Below the pieces are notes generated by a model that did no database searches, was not told the origin of the DNA, and was given only the letters and a program-made list of their open reading frames with translations. The position numbers and the translations under genes are program-made. DNA of 64,000 bases from positions 6,200,001 to 6,264,000 of the forward strand of contig OW051497.1 of NCBI GenBank assembly GCA_932521035.1, given 5' to 3'. How positions within the stretch are numbered: the stretch's first letter is position 1; every line of letters begins with the position of its first letter. Shown one piece after another: positions 1 through 14,602 of this stretch. The stretch is from Oscheius dolichura (lineage: Eukaryota > Nematoda > Chromadorea > Rhabditida > Rhabditidae).

Positions 1-3000
1 ACTTGTAAGAACAGCCTGCATTCCCTACTTGTATTATTCTTAATTGTCTCTATATGTTTCGATTTCTCATCCTACCTTGGAAATTTTACCACTTTCACGC
101 AGTTTTATATTGAAGTTAAGTATTATTGTTCATTAGTTCCATCACATTAAAAGGCCTCTTATTTCGCTTTCTTTTCACTACATGTCACAGTTTAATGGAT
201 TTTTTTCAGAATACGTCCAGAACGGTTCCACGACCCTACTTACAAGTGGAAAAGCTCCCTCTAAGTGAGTTTTGTCTTTAAAGGGGGAAAGACTTTCAGC
301 CTTGCTGTTGAGGACGTGTGACTATGTTATTGAAAAGAGTTTATGACTTCAAAGACAGTAGAGAGGCGGGAACAGGGAGATCTTATAGGAATAATGAGAA
401 CGTTCTGGAGCACAGGAGAATTTGCATGTATATGTTTGATTAGGGCTAGTGCGTGAGCCGTTCTGTTTCCTGCTCCATAACGATTCATTCATGCACATAT
501 CTGTTTACACCGTCACTAGTAGTTCATAGCTGGGATAGTCCCTGTCATGAGTAAAGTATAAGTTTGAAAATTACTCGGGGGAAGAAGCGAGCCATATGCA
601 ACGAATTGCCCCAGCTTTTTAATTGTGAGCAGATGGAAACCCACCTGCAATTTTTTCTTCACATATTCCATGGCGGCTAGTTGTTTTCCTGTGATCACGC
701 TAACATGAAATCTTCTCCGGTAACATTCAAACGCTAAGCTGATAAGATTAGGGGATATATTTGTTGACTCAGTGTCTCTCAATTATCCAGTCATGCTTAA
801 AATCACTGATTCATTCACTCTCCTCCTCCAGCTAATCCACCAGCGGTAACCTTTCCAATCAGTCGTCCGTGTTTGTCTCGGTCGGCTTTCTTTATTAGAC
901 TTATCCTCGGATTATGGAATCGGGTTCAGTGTACCTATCTCGACTATTTGACAACTGTCACGCGCCACATTTTCGCCGATAATAAATCTGGAAGAAAAAT
1001 GACTTTAATGATGATCAGGCAGGAAGGATGATGTTAAGGGTGACGGAGACCAATTCAGTCGGACCCTGCCATTTTCTCTAATCCTGCGTTCGGGGGGAGC
1101 GTACCCTATTGTGCCTTCTCCTTTTTGAATATTTTCTGTCAGTATTTGACACGCCGAAGATTGAGATTCACAATTGCGTCATTGAGTTACGGTTTTTGTT
1201 ATTCACGGGGACGAAGATACTCTAATGATCTCTTTTTCCTGGTTGGCATACAGCTCAAAACAGCGCTTAGTCACCAGAAATGATATAGGAAAAATAGGAA
1301 GCACCGGAAGTATCATCAAAACGATACTTCTTAGACGTCTTCCGAAGCTCTTTTGATAATGAGCTGCCGGCGGGGAAAAACAAGCACCTGCTTTAGACTA
1401 ATCATTGAAAGAAGGAAGTTGCTCATTGGTTTGCTTCCTATGGAATTACCTGCTTCCCTGCCCTGCTTGACAAAACGGCCATCTTTTGATAATGAAGTTC
1501 AAGGAAGCGACAAAGTCCGCTTTTTATGGTGTACGTTCTCATCATACCTACTTTCAAAAATTCAATGAAAAGCTGATTGCGAGACGAGCCGTGGGTTCTC
1601 ACGTTGCCCGCAGTCTCTGTGCTCATTGCTCCAGGAAGCCCAACCGGGGGAGGAAGTACTGGAGTTCACAAAAACACTCTCTCCTTTTACTTGTTGCTAT
1701 GTTTTATGAAACGAAAGTAATTTCTAAGCTGAAAAACGGCTGAAGATGCATTGATTCTAGACGCGAGACAATAATTCCCTAGCACATTCATTCCATGAGC
1801 TGTCACAATTAAGCCATCGTTTTTTGGGCACGTTGTGTGTTAGCTGTGGCTTTCCGTTTAAAGTGATTACTTCCTCCTAATTAGAAAATCATTTCTCACA
1901 AGTTCGGGCTCCCGGCAGCTTGTTTTGGCTCTCTCCTACGACTGTGTGTCGCCCCGCCCCTCAGCTTGTCAGACATGATATATCCCCGTGATTAACTAAC
2001 CGTCTAGTTCTCTTTTGACTACCGTCTAATCTCTATTTTACCCTAAATTATAGCGGGATGGATTCCCTACAGACAATCCTTTACCACCGCCTGGCTTTGG
2101 AAAGCCTCTTGGCCATAGAAAAGGTAGGTTAGGTGGTGTTCGTGTGTGTTGGTCATGGAGCCCGTCCGGTGCACCACCAATGGCATCTGTTCAGGAACTC
2201 TGACCTAGGCAAATAATGTCAGAATATGATGCTGCCTCTCAAGCGCATTTATCTAGTGTATTTTTGGCATTGTTATTGGATGGATTACCAGCGCCGCAGG
2301 TACTCTTCTCAGGATTTTTCATACGGGATGATAGGAAATGCGCATCTGTGTAAATGCGTTGATGAGGGCTTCCCACATGTTTTGCTATTAAGAAAATGGA
2401 TGCTTCTTATTGTGAGATGGAGACGAATATTTGCTAACATGATTCAAAAAAGATTGCTTGTCACAAAGGCAGGATCATATTGGACTGATGACGGTGGTTC
2501 GATGAAGTGGGAAATATCAGACGCGGCTCCGTTTCTTAATAATAGTAATAGTGGATAGAGAAAAGGAGAAGCTGCTTAGTTTCACGCGTCCGGATTAGAA
2601 AAAGATCGGAACATCCGAAATCTTCAGAACGGGGGTGAGAGTTGCCCTCTTAGGCGGATTCCCATAAGCACGCTTTTTCTTTATTATTCCAAGCAATATT
2701 GTAATTACCGCCTGTTCCGACAGATGCTTTGACAGCAATTTTAATAGAACATTTAAATTGCATCATTGAAATATTTATGAGCACTAAGAAACTGTATTAG
2801 ACACAGAGAGTAAGCGAAACTTTGCTATCTAATCACTTCCGCCATATGACTTCCTTAATTGAGATAAAGGACGGGCTTATGACGTCTAAATCCACTGAAA
2901 ACACGCAGTGATCCTAAGATTTTGTCGGAATGCTATATTATCCGCTGATTTGTGAAACTATTGATGTAAGAAAGGAGCTAACTCGCGCTTGACTAGACAG

Positions 3001-4874
3001 AAAAAATTTGTAATCATTTGCATCGCGTAGTTTGTGCATGCGTAAAATTAAACGGGAAAGGTGTTATAGAGTATTCAGCACTTGCAATCAGGGAACTCAT
3101 GTAGGCGACGATTGTACTTGTCGCGTTTCGCAGTAGAATCAAATTATCAGCAGAAGTTTCTAGAGCGAGGCAAGGTTGTTTTGGATGGATAATATGAATT
3201 ACTCCGTTTGTATCTTTTCGACTAGCTACGCGAACTGTTGTCATAGCAATCCCTCTCTGTGAATCAACCACTAGGGCATGAAAAAGAGCAATTCATGAAG
3301 TTTAAGGAGACGCTTGGGCAGTCAGACATCAATACAGAGTTTAACCAGAAGAGCAGAGGAGGGGGGTCATGGAAGAAACAGTCATCCCTGTTGACAGTTA
3401 TTTCAATACGTATTCTTTCACTTGGGTACCTCTCATTCTAAAGGCGAATAAAAGTTAGTAGCTTAGAAGCAGGTCCTTTTTCAAATATGCACCCGTTGAC
3501 CGCCTTTATTCTCGTCGGCTTCCGCTTGCTTCCCCAAATGGTTGCGGCCCTTTTGACGTACAAAAAACATATGTCCCCCTTTGTTGTTCCTACAGGCCCC
3601 TATAGTTTTTCTTGCGCCGTGACGGTCTACCGGCGATACTGGCGGCATGCTCTACCCTTTCAAAAATATGCCACTCCTCGGCTAGAACAAAAAACTTCTG
3701 CCTCAGGTCGTGCTCGCTTACTCATACGGTAAAAAGGTGCTGGGAAAGGTTACACACTGCATGAATCGTATAGCTACTGTTGTGGACTTTGACCCATTTT
3801 TGAATCATAAGCCATCCTAACACCTTAAGAATGGAATTAACATAACTTCGTATGGTTGGCAGTTAGGGAAAGACTTTGCCATTTGTTGTGTGAGTCAGCC
3901 CTAGGACAATGGGCAAAACCGTTGTCCGCATTCTTTTGCCCGGGGATTCTAACAAAACAACCCGAATCAAAGTGCAAATCCCCTTTTGTGCAATAAGTAG
4001 AATGGGCATGTCGGTCATATGATCTACTTGATCCACTACTTTTTCGAAAGTTGAACTAGAGGAAGGAGGGAAGAAGGAAAACGGGTGACCTCGGAGTGGT
4101 TAACAAGAAAGGCTTTGCAAGAAGAAGAAAAATAATGCCAGCTGTGGAGAACTTATTTCGGGAATAACACAAGCGACAAGTGGCTATTCACCGCAAGATC
4201 CGCAAAAGATTGGTCAGCGAGTTGATCAGCCGACTACAAAAGGAATCGATTAAGAATGGTCCCCAGAATGGCACAGGAGGGGAGAAACCGTTCAGAGCAG
4301 GTCAATCCTTCACAAAAGAGCAACGGAGAAGGTCTTTACCAGAAGTCTTGTGAAATAAGATGCCCCCGGGCGAGCTGGACAGCTTTTCCCTTTGAATATA
4401 ATGACTGGCTGTGGAACCTATGATAATAGATAGCCGACTATCCGGCTGTATCATCGAGCTACTGCACTTTGACAAGGAGAAGAGGAGACAGGATAAAGGA
4501 AGAGATGGAAGAAACCACGGTTTGCTAGCTGGGACGAATAAGAATGGAGCCCTTTGGCCAAACAAGGTGTCATCTCCGTGCCGATGAATATTCTCCATGA
4601 CCCATCCCCGGTTGGCGGCAATGCGTCAAAGACATTCAAAGTTTGTCACATTATCGGGGTAATCCAGGATCAGTTGGATGGTATCCGAGCCTATCCTCAC
4701 CTACGGAACTGTGTACCGCCTAGATAATCTCCGCCTTTTTTCTTGCCGCACCAGTCGTGTCGTCTTCGACGGGGCGGAGTCGAAGCTACGGTATCCACGG
4801 CTGGCGCGACAATCAATCTATACTTGCTGTTGGCTTGATATTAGACACGTTGTTACTTACTCAGCCGTGGAGTC
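1..4874. other. Intergenic, no supportable gene
   Basis: Short open frames occur on both strands but none shows a recognisable domain, a run of consistent splice joins or a codon pattern like the genes to the right. The sequence is likely intergenic or upstream regulatory DNA of the Fos-type gene. I see no RNA gene or repeat array. Confidence 0.5.
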
Positions 4875-5105
4875 ATGTTCGCAAACAATTCCGAGTTCTT
4901 CGACGCCTCACATGGACAGTCCGTAATCGTGAGACAGCCGCAGCAGCAGCCACCGCCCGATGAAGAATTTGGTTCGCCGTTCCCTGTCACCAGCACGTCA
5001 TGTCTTCCATCGACACCTCTTACCCCCGGCTATTCTGGTTATTCTGGACAGTTTCCGTTTCCCTTCTTCCCTCCAGAACTCGCACAGACCTTCGCTCAAA
5101 GCTTC
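4875..5105 (+). CDS. Candidate alternative first exon of the Fos-type gene
   Basis: A 77-codon open stretch starts with ATG at 4875 and ends at a strong donor (TTC then GTAAGTT). It encodes a Gln/Pro-rich, Ser/Thr/Phe-rich segment (starts MFANNSEFFD, later RQPQQQPPPDEEFG) that resembles a transcription-factor activation region. The exon ends in phase 0, exactly the phase needed to join the acceptor at 7500, where the shared part of the bZIP gene begins. Caenorhabditis fos-1 is known to have a long and a short isoform from separate promoters, so this is a natural candidate for the long-form exon. It could also be an unrelated small exon; RNA evidence would decide. The intron would be about 2.4 kb, far longer than others in the window. 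Confidence 0.5.
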
Positions 5106-7361
5106 GTAAGTTATTTTCCTTTTTTTCCTGAGAATTTCTTTCCTGGAAGAGCAGCTTCTTATCCTTGCGTCAATCCGGCCGCTTTTTACTCCCTTTTGCA
5201 AACTGGCCGCTGTAGGAAGTCATTCAAGTCGGGCTCTAATCACAGTCTAAAGGAAATCCCCCTACAATTAGGCTTGTCGCCATTGGTCTTCTCATCTTGA
5301 AGGCCTGATTTCCAATAATACAAAGTGCGAACTCACGGATCAACTAATAATTTGATTGGAAACAGCTTCATTATACATTAGTTGATACTTTCATTATTTT
5401 TCACCTGTATCGTCATCAATCTTACTATATTCCAAGGCAATTCCGCTCATGTGAAAAAATCCCCAGCGTTATTCACATGTTTACATCTTTTTCAGCTTTC
5501 CATTTTTATTTTAATTTCCGCTCCTTTCGTAAATCCCCACATTGTAGCGGAACAATTAGACCTGCCGGTGCCAGAATGATTAGCATGAAGATAACCATCG
5601 GAATTCTCACTGATAGTGTCCAATTTTGAAATCAGCCTCGTACGCTTCTACTTATTTAGCTCGCCCTACGGCCAGTCGAACTTTCTTCAAAGGGCACACC
5701 GCCCGACCGTCTTGCTCAAACCAATTACCAGTCCATTACCTCATAACTGCCGCCACGCTTTCTCATACAGTTATTCAAATTTGGCATTTTAGCAATAGGC
5801 AGCTGTCACTCACGACAGTCGAAAAAAGCGGGCACTTCAAAGCTTTACAACACCTGCGGGGGTAAAGAGTACTGTACAGTAGAAAGCCGGGGGAGGATTT
5901 TGTAAAAACGCGTGGTATCACATGCAGTATAAATGTAAAAGTATATACCGGTGGGCTCGGTTCACCTTTCCTCCCTTTTTTTCCCAGGCTGATCCATCAA
6001 TGTTTTGGGTTACACACATGTTGGTACCCGTGTCGTCCTAGTAATGCTTTTTTCCATTAGTGTTATGGTCGTTTGTCACTATTCGTATGTGCATATGACA
6101 TTTTCATCACTGTACAGGCATCCCACTGTGTAATGTTTTGTCTGAGGCTAATGGAAGCGGGACCAGGGGGAAAGACAAAACTCCCCTGCCCTCAGAGGGG
6201 GGTTTAGGATCTTCTTCCGGCGGTTTATAGTGTTTGCTCGGTCCTTCCTTAGGACTTGTTACCGTAGTTTATGATGATCGTCAGATTAGCGTGGGCCCTT
6301 GATATTACAGTATGCTCCGTCGTCGACCATCATTGGGAATCAATTCCATTCTTCCGCTTTGTCTGTGGCTTTCACAATCTTAGTAAAAGCGAATACTTTT
6401 TTCGTGATAAAATTCCCCTCCAAAATAAAACAGCGATAAGCAGTGACCGCACCCTGCCGACTTGACTGGTTCCCACCTACCACAATAGGGTATTCGCTGA
6501 ATGGGACCCACTACTGCAACATATACCCTGCTCAAACTTTCTCAGGCAAGTTTGACCCGGTAGCGAGCGCATCTTCGCCTTGCGCAAGACTGAAAAAATG
6601 TACTCTCGCGTGCAACCCGGGGCTGCCGTAGAGACAGCTGGGACAACTTATTACTGTAGTGAGGGGGTCTTGGGGGGTTTCTTCTGGACAGGAAAATGAC
6701 ATCATACCGTGACCAAGGAAAGATCAAAAGCATGCGCTAAGGTAAACTCCCTGAGGCAAACAGTTCTATTTCCCTCCTCGTGGACAGTGGTTATCGCTAT
6801 TTAACGGTCTCATCATTTCCGGCACGGGGGAAATCTACCTCAACAAATAAGGAAACTTGGGGAGTGGCAACATTTTCGAATGATTCACACTTTTTGGGGA
6901 TGGCTTCGGGTTTACACGCGCTACGCGTGCGTTCGTCCGGTCCGTTGGGGTGAGTCAGCCAGGTGCCACTGACGGGCTCTCCCGATAACCACTATCATAT
7001 ACAGCTTGCTTCTACACGTCATTCTTTTAAATTGAACGCCTATCTTTCTCTTATTTTTCCCTATCGTAAATGGATCTGTAGTTTGTTTCCTCCTTATCAT
7101 CAAGTCCAAGTAAATTTAGTTCATATTGGACAGCTCATCGTGATAGCGAATATTTTTCCTCATTTTTGTTTATAAAATAAGAGAAAAGCGTTGGCATTAG
7201 CTTTGGTAGGCGGAAATCACGTGACATTTCTCCTCGTTCGCTTCCATTTGTGACTGTTTCTAATCCTCCTGGTATTTATTATGAGATCTCCCAACTTCTA
7301 TCATCTCACATCTTTGGACTGTGTTATTTTAATTCTATAGAACTGACTTGGGACTAAGAGA
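5106..7361. other. Likely long first intron / promoter region
   Basis: No gene is supportable here. If the upstream exon at 4875-5105 belongs to the Fos-type gene this is its intron and contains the promoter of the short isoform. The final bases before the ATG at 7362 include TTCTATAG, which could be a 5' UTR splice or trans-splice acceptor. Confidence 0.45.
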
Positions 7362-9098
7362 ATGAACTATAATCAACAACAGCCGGGCTGTAGCTACCAA
7401 CATCCTCAACAGCAAGGATACCCAATGGGCATGGTATGATTTCGGGCTGCGTGGGGGGATGATCAGCCGCTGACATCTTTAAATATACTTTTCTTTCAGC
7501 TCCCTCCTCCGGATCACCTGCCGAATATCGGGAATCTCAATTCACCTCTTATTCCTGGCACAACATTTGGTGAGACTTACACTGACTGGCCCTGTACAAG
7601 ACCAAACTTTAGGTGGAGGCCTCAATCACCTGAATAACCGTTTCGGAAACACTAGCAGATCTAATCTGCAATACAATTTTCCTGATAGTGGTAATTTCAT
7701 GGGAGGATCCAAGCCGAGGAAGGGAGGACGACGCCCCGGAGACGAGATGGTTAGTGTAAGTTGTTCTCTTCTTTTTCGGGCCGGGGGGTGACCCTGGGGA
7801 GTAGATTATTCCTGCTTGTTTGTGTAGGCTGATTCAACGCACCTTGCAAGGTATCTCGTCGCTTGTGTTTGTGACCTGATCCGTCTGACTCATACCATTT
7901 TACGTAGAGGCAGACGTATTTCTCTAAGGATCTCTTCCTTTGCTTCGAATAACCCCGCGACATTTTTGAGAGTGCCTCAAGTGGTTGCCTCTAACCGTTA
8001 ATCCGATTATCCTGACATTTCTGAGAGCTGCGCTAACAATTTTCAAACAACGGTCTGGACCGTTCAAAAAGAAACATTTCCCCTGTTGTGTTGGTGTTAT
8101 TTACTTTGATGAAAGCACTCAACAGGTTGGGTGAGTCACCTCCCACCCACATCGAGCTAGAAACATCGGATTAGTTGAACGATCACGTTTAGGACGATTG
8201 TGGTGACCCCGACGAGATGGAGAAGCGCCTGAAGCGGAGGCAGAGAAACAAAGAGGCTGCTGCTCGATGTCGGCAACGGCGCCTAGACTTGATGCAGACT
8301 CTCCAGGAGCAGGTTGCTCGTGAGAAGGAACAGAATATGTTGAAGGAAAAGGAAATCGCCAATGTTCGGCAAACGGTAAGACCATTTACAAGAAGATAGT
8401 ATCACCTATTACAGCTTGATGCGGTTGTCGACTTCCTGAGGGTACACTTGGGCCATCTTCCCGATATCGACCGTGCTAAATTCGAAGAAATCGTTGCTAC
8501 CCTGGGAAAAGAACAGTCCAACGGCGTCATCTTCAAGAATGAACCTACTGAAAACCAATCGGGCAATGACTACTTGCCTCAACAGTCCACCAGGTCCCAG
8601 CATCATGTTGGAAGCAAACGAGCTTTGCTGCCGCCTACGAGCGACGTCAGCATTTTGGAACCGGAACTCAAGGTAACTTTCGTTTGTGTCGTCACCCTCC
8701 CTTGTTAGAAAAAGTTCCAGGTTCCGAAGATTGAATTCAATCCAACGCTGTCTTCTGTAAATGGCGGCGGAGGCGATTCGGAAGTTACTAGGCCCACTAC
8801 TTTGGATATCAGTGGCTTGCGAGGATCATCTGCTCCGCTCGCCACTCCTAGCAATGGATTGACTTCTTTGGGATATGCGCTTCCCTCGTTCCGCCACGAT
8901 CCTAACATGTATACTTCGCTTTTCGGAGGTAGTTGTTGAGCTCCCGTTCATCCTAATCGCCGTTTTTCAGACAACGGTACTTCCCACTTCTTGACGCAGT
9001 CTACTGGTCTGACTCCTTCTGGTGCTCCAACCGTTGGCTTTGTTGCCCAGACTCCAACTCCTCTCCAGACCAGCGAGGCCGACCTCCGCCCTTTGTAG
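7362..9098 (+). CDS. fos-1: Fos-family bZIP transcription factor
   Basis: Seven exons join in frame: 7362-7433, 7500-7569, 7613-7755, 8193-8375, 8415-8672, 8721-8928 and 8971-9098, giving 353 residues. The basic region RRQRNKEAAARCRQRR carries the bZIP signature (Asn, two Ala, Cys-Arg) and is followed by a leucine-zipper-like heptad run; the zipper crosses the 8375/8415 splice. The Gln-rich start and the Ser/Thr/Pro-rich tail ending EADLRPL suit a transactivator. Fos proteins pair with Jun to bind AP-1 sites in the nucleus; in Caenorhabditis FOS-1 acts in anchor-cell invasion and gonad function. Assignment to Fos rather than Jun or ATF rests on the basic region and overall layout. The intron before 8193 is long (437 nt). 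An alternative first exon may lie at 4875-5105. Confidence 0.88.
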
Positions 9099-10039
9099 GC
9101 ACCCTAATCCCCGTGACTTCATTCGGTGACTCTTTGTGATCTTTCGATAACTCGATCCATTGGGTTTACTTGTGATTCTTTTGGTTCATAGGGCCAATAA
9201 TTGTTATTCTACCTATTGTATGAGTAGCGGTACACTCAAAGCTAGAGACCCCTATTTTATCAAAATGATTTCCGTGTCATGCAGCCTTTCAGTCGACATA
9301 GCCTTATTGTATTTTAATCAAGCACAAAATCTATTCCCCTCACTCAATTCTCCCAACAACAGGTAACCAAAGTGACTTAACTTTGCAAATAATTGTTGTT
9401 AAGTTCATGGTATATTCATTCTCCCTTTGAAATTCCCTCTAAAAATATTGCACTTTGCTATCACATATCTGATAAATTTTAAAGCGATCAGATTTTGTAC
9501 GATTGCATTTAATAGTTCCCTTATTTATACAGAATAAATATTCAATTGAAGCTTTTAGAAGTTCACGCAAATTTGGTGAAATGGAGCTGAATAAGTGGAG
9601 GTGACCTTTCCGATTGCCGTCCCTTTGTCTCCGGGGGGCGATGTTTGTCCGGTCTGGTCAGACCGGTGCTCTAGCCTTATATCATTTCTCACCGAAACAC
9701 CTCCACCTAATCCTCTTCCGGCTTTCCGGGCAAAAACTCTTCAACACTTGTTTATATGATAATTCTTTTTTGTACACCATAATTGAGCTCAGCTCGCGTA
9801 TTGAATATCTTTACAATGCCTTGCTCGCGCTATTCTTGGATGTCTTTTTATATCCGGTGAAATCCAAGGCGACACCGGAGTTTTTTGTGGCCTTCTCATT
9901 TTTTCCAGAAGCTTTCGGGAAATGAAACTTGCCCAAGGGCTCGAAAAACCACTTGAAATGATTTCATGCTATTTATTTGAGATGCACTTATCCGATCTCA
10001 TTTGGACTTCCTCCATTCGACGTAATTGATCCCTTCCAG
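9099..10039. other. Intergenic, A/T-rich 3' region
   Basis: The stretch after the Fos-type gene is A/T-rich with several AATAAA-like words near 9530. No open frame here has splice support or a recognisable product. Confidence 0.45.
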
Positions 10040-10382
10040 ATGAGTGCCTTCATCTTCTTCTTCTGCTTGATTCCCCTCCCCTTGGCCTGTGAAATAGGAC
10101 TAACTCAACTAAGGCACCGAGAAACACTGGCATTAATGAGATGTGTCCCGACCATGCCGGTGATTCACGGAATTCTAAAAACACAGGCTACTTCTTTAGG
10201 GACAAGCAGACCCCTGTATAGTCCAAACGGGAGGAAGAATGGCGGCCTGTCAGAAGTACGGCCAAGACTACATCTGTTGCGGGTCACAAGAGCTCCTCGT
10301 ACAACTCTTAGCGGGAAGACCAGCAAATGAAAGTCTTATCACAGATCCCCAGAACAGTATATTTTTAGAGAGTCGTTTCTGA
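10040..10382 (+). CDS. Tentative small secreted Cys-rich protein
   Basis: ATG at 10040 begins a clear signal peptide (MSAFIFFFCLIPLPLA). A model with one intron at 10160-10199 (GTGATT to TTTAG) joins to a frame containing CQKYGQDYICCG and stops at TGA 10380-10382, giving about 100 residues with six or seven cysteines. A competing join, with an intron at 10217-10254, gives a different middle segment but the same YGQDYICC core. Either way the cysteines and signal peptide point to a small secreted protein; I do not recognise the family. The first exon boundary is not certain and the gene may be decayed. It lies about 215 bp upstream of the MBLAC1-like gene on the same strand. Confidence 0.35.
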
Positions 10383-10597
10383 GTGGTGGAATAATGGACA
10401 ACACTTCGATTACAATGTAATTAGAGCTGCTCCTCCAAATACACAGAAGGGTTTGAAAAAATTTAATCCAATTTGTTGGTTTGATTAGAGACGTCATTGG
10501 TCATTACAACACCACAGCCAACTACTTTTCCACCTAGAACGAGCCTTCAACCAAGAAGGTTAAGCCTCAGTACAGTAAGCCCCCGTTTACCCAATGA

Positions 10598-11391
10598 ATG
10601 ATGATATTTGAGCCGAGTCCCCCGTCTACCCTTCTATATACCCTGGATGAACCTTACATATCAGAGGGGAACTACACAAATTCGATCCGGACGAGTTCTA
10701 ATGTAGTGGCTATTCGAGACGGGAGGTGCACGATTATTGTGAATACAGGCTTGCCACATCAGAAGACTGACATCATCAGGAGTACGTCATCTTGGAATTT
10801 GACCGTTTGAATATTCAGACCTGGCCTCGTCCGGAATCCGAGCAAGCGATGTCCATTTTGTTGTGATAACCTCTGCCCATCCCCAGTTCCTTGGGAACAT
10901 GAACCTCTTCCCCGACGCCCAGTTCGTTATGGAGAAGTACTTCATGTATAAGGATAACGTTATTCGAGGTGGAATCGAACAGGTTTGCCTCTTTACTTCC
11001 CGGAGAAGTATGGTCAGGATGTACATGTGGAATTGTGTTCGTCAAACACTTTTGTTGTGTCTAGTGCTGGCCCGACAGCATATGCCGTGTCTCTAATTGC
11101 GAGAAATGTGCCTTCCATGGGAACTGTGGCAATTACAGGGAAGAGTACAGCATCCCAATCAAAATTCAACATTTCAGGTACTTTATTTGTGCAGAATGAC
11201 AGTTTGATATCTGTCGACGAAGACTTTTCGGTAAATACAATACAGCTGCTCCAGTCCAGAGCGGAAATTGTTTGTCAGGTAAGAATTTTTAAATCTGTCG
11301 GAAGTATTTATAGAGCGACTGGATACTACCGGCTCATTCCCCAGCATTCCCCGTGACCGCGGCAATGAAGAGGATGGCCAATTGTTTGTAA
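10598..11391 (+). pseudogene. MBLAC1-like metallo-beta-lactamase-fold gene, ligands lost, frameshifted
   Basis: Three exons (10598-10781, 10819-11278, 11314-11391) read as an MBLAC1-type protein: the strand IIVNTGLP, the segment VVITSAHPQFLGNMNLFPDA, then NVPSMGTVAITG and the C-terminal SDWILPAHSPAF. In active members the second segment reads T-H-x-H-x-D-H; here it is T-S-A-H-P-Q-F, so one of three His and the Asp are replaced. The TPGHT loop is SAGPT, and the Asp of the later G-D step is Lys. Only the final His survives. Reading frame changes at about 10983 with no plausible intron, so the gene is either a pseudogene or carries a sequence error. Active MBLAC1 relatives are metal-dependent hydrolases; worm swip-10 belongs here and affects glia-to-neuron signalling. 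AATAAA at 11441 follows the stop by 50 nt. Confidence 0.75.
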
Positions 11392-11440
11392 CAAGTTATA
11401 CATTCATAATACGGTGTAGTATTCAGTTCGCTGACGGGTG

Positions 11441-11446
11441 AATAAA
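11441..11446 (+). terminator. Polyadenylation signal AATAAA after MBLAC1-like gene
   Basis: A perfect AATAAA lies 50 nt past the stop codon, the usual position for a nematode poly(A) signal. It overlaps the 3' flank of the convergent TTLL9 gene, whose stop is at 11494. Confidence 0.5.
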
Positions 11447-11493
11447 TATTTCAAACTGAAGTTTTGGGCGGTTTAAAATCTCCTGCAAATTGA

Positions 11494-13124
<1,631 letters not shown>

Positions 13125-14602
13125 GGTGCCAAATGACTCGCTTCATTGCCCCCTAAGGAAGTCCCTTTTAATCTGACTCCTAACGTTTGAACCTCTTATC
13201 CCGGGACAAACACCAATGATTGATTAGAGATGTTTCACATAATACAACAACCACTTGGGATCTGCCCACCATGCCCCAAATAATTTGATGGCCACCTCAG
13301 ACAAAAACAAGAATCACTGAAAAACTTTGACCGAGGATCATCATGACATTTTACACAATTTATGCTACGCCATTCCAGATTCCCCGATATCTTCCTCTGA
13401 CACTTGAAATAGATTCCAATGTGTTTTTCTTTGTCCTCAACGCACATCTCCATTGATTTCACCTTCTGGCACTGCTCAGATATGCTAATGGCACGTCACC
13501 TGTCAGCCCTATTAAACCAATCTCCCTGTCATCTGAAGCCTTACAACAGTTGCTCTTCCAGACTTCCGGTTTTGCTCGGAAGAGCAGCCAACTTCCCTTA
13601 ATAAATCTTCCTTTATTGCCCTACCCTTATAAAAAGTAAATAAGAGGGCGGAGGGAGGCTATACTAAAAAAGAATCCTAATATTTTGCATTCATTTCTAA
13701 GGTCGTACTTCCTTTTCTCTTTTCTGATTGTACGCGTGGGAGGCGAACTTCGATGGCAATCTAAGAAGACCGACAATAAATTAGATATTTTGGCTACATC
13801 CCTCGATCTCTCCCACCGACACGTTGAATGTTTTGCTTCGACTGCCTACGCCTGCTAATTATAGCGATTACTCCTATTATCTGACCAACTCCATAGACTA
13901 GTCAAAATCAGGCGTGACTCTCCGAAGGGCGTCCCTCCCGCTTTCGTTAAGAGTTCGATTGTGGACTCATCCCCAAAGACAAAAGAACACAGCACTTTTC
14001 CCGCCTCCACAGCTTTTTGCCATCTTAGGGCAGCTAAGGTTCCCTCCGAGCTCGAGTTCGCTTTCAGTCGACCCTTAATTCAGGAGATACGCGTGCACCC
14101 TCACCCCAAGCATGTGTTATCTCCCTTGTTGTATGTATTGCTACGACGTGTTATGAATGAGTGAAGAGTCATTTACCATGACGAGGGGTATCTCTATGAC
14201 CAGCGTTCAACGGAAATAAGCCTCATCTAGCGAAATGCCGAACAACACAGGCCGTATATGTTATTTAGATCAGCCGTTGTTTTACTTATTGAGGTCCAAA
14301 AATAGGAAATGTTCTATTAATTAGTGTTTACAACTCCTGCTTCTATTAGATGTTATCGGGTCTGGGTACGAACCCGCCTGATTTATTAGTACTGAACTCC
14401 CCGCACCGAGTGCACATGGCGCCCACACAGCACAAAATTATTCTCAAGAAGGTTTTCTTCCTCTTCAAAGACCTCAAATTATCGTATTTGCTTGTTATTG
14501 CCGACCACACAGTCAACTTAAAAGTGCCGTTTCTTCCCTCTTCTTTCTTTTATTTCCTTTCGGCGTCTCGAATTACATTCCTTGATTCAGGACGTTCTCA
14601 CG
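13125..14602. other. Intergenic between TTLL9-type and SRG genes
   Basis: Two divergently placed genes flank this stretch, so it probably holds both promoters. A Cys-containing minus-strand frame at 13235-13462 has no splice or family support. An upstream exon of the SRG receptor may end the region, because TTCAG sits at 14586-14590. Confidence 0.4.

Noticed and set aside
13235-13462. Minus-strand frame with several cysteines (FKCQRK, CVKCHDD)
   Set aside because: Cys spacing does not fit a zinc finger or secreted module, there is no signal peptide and no splice support.
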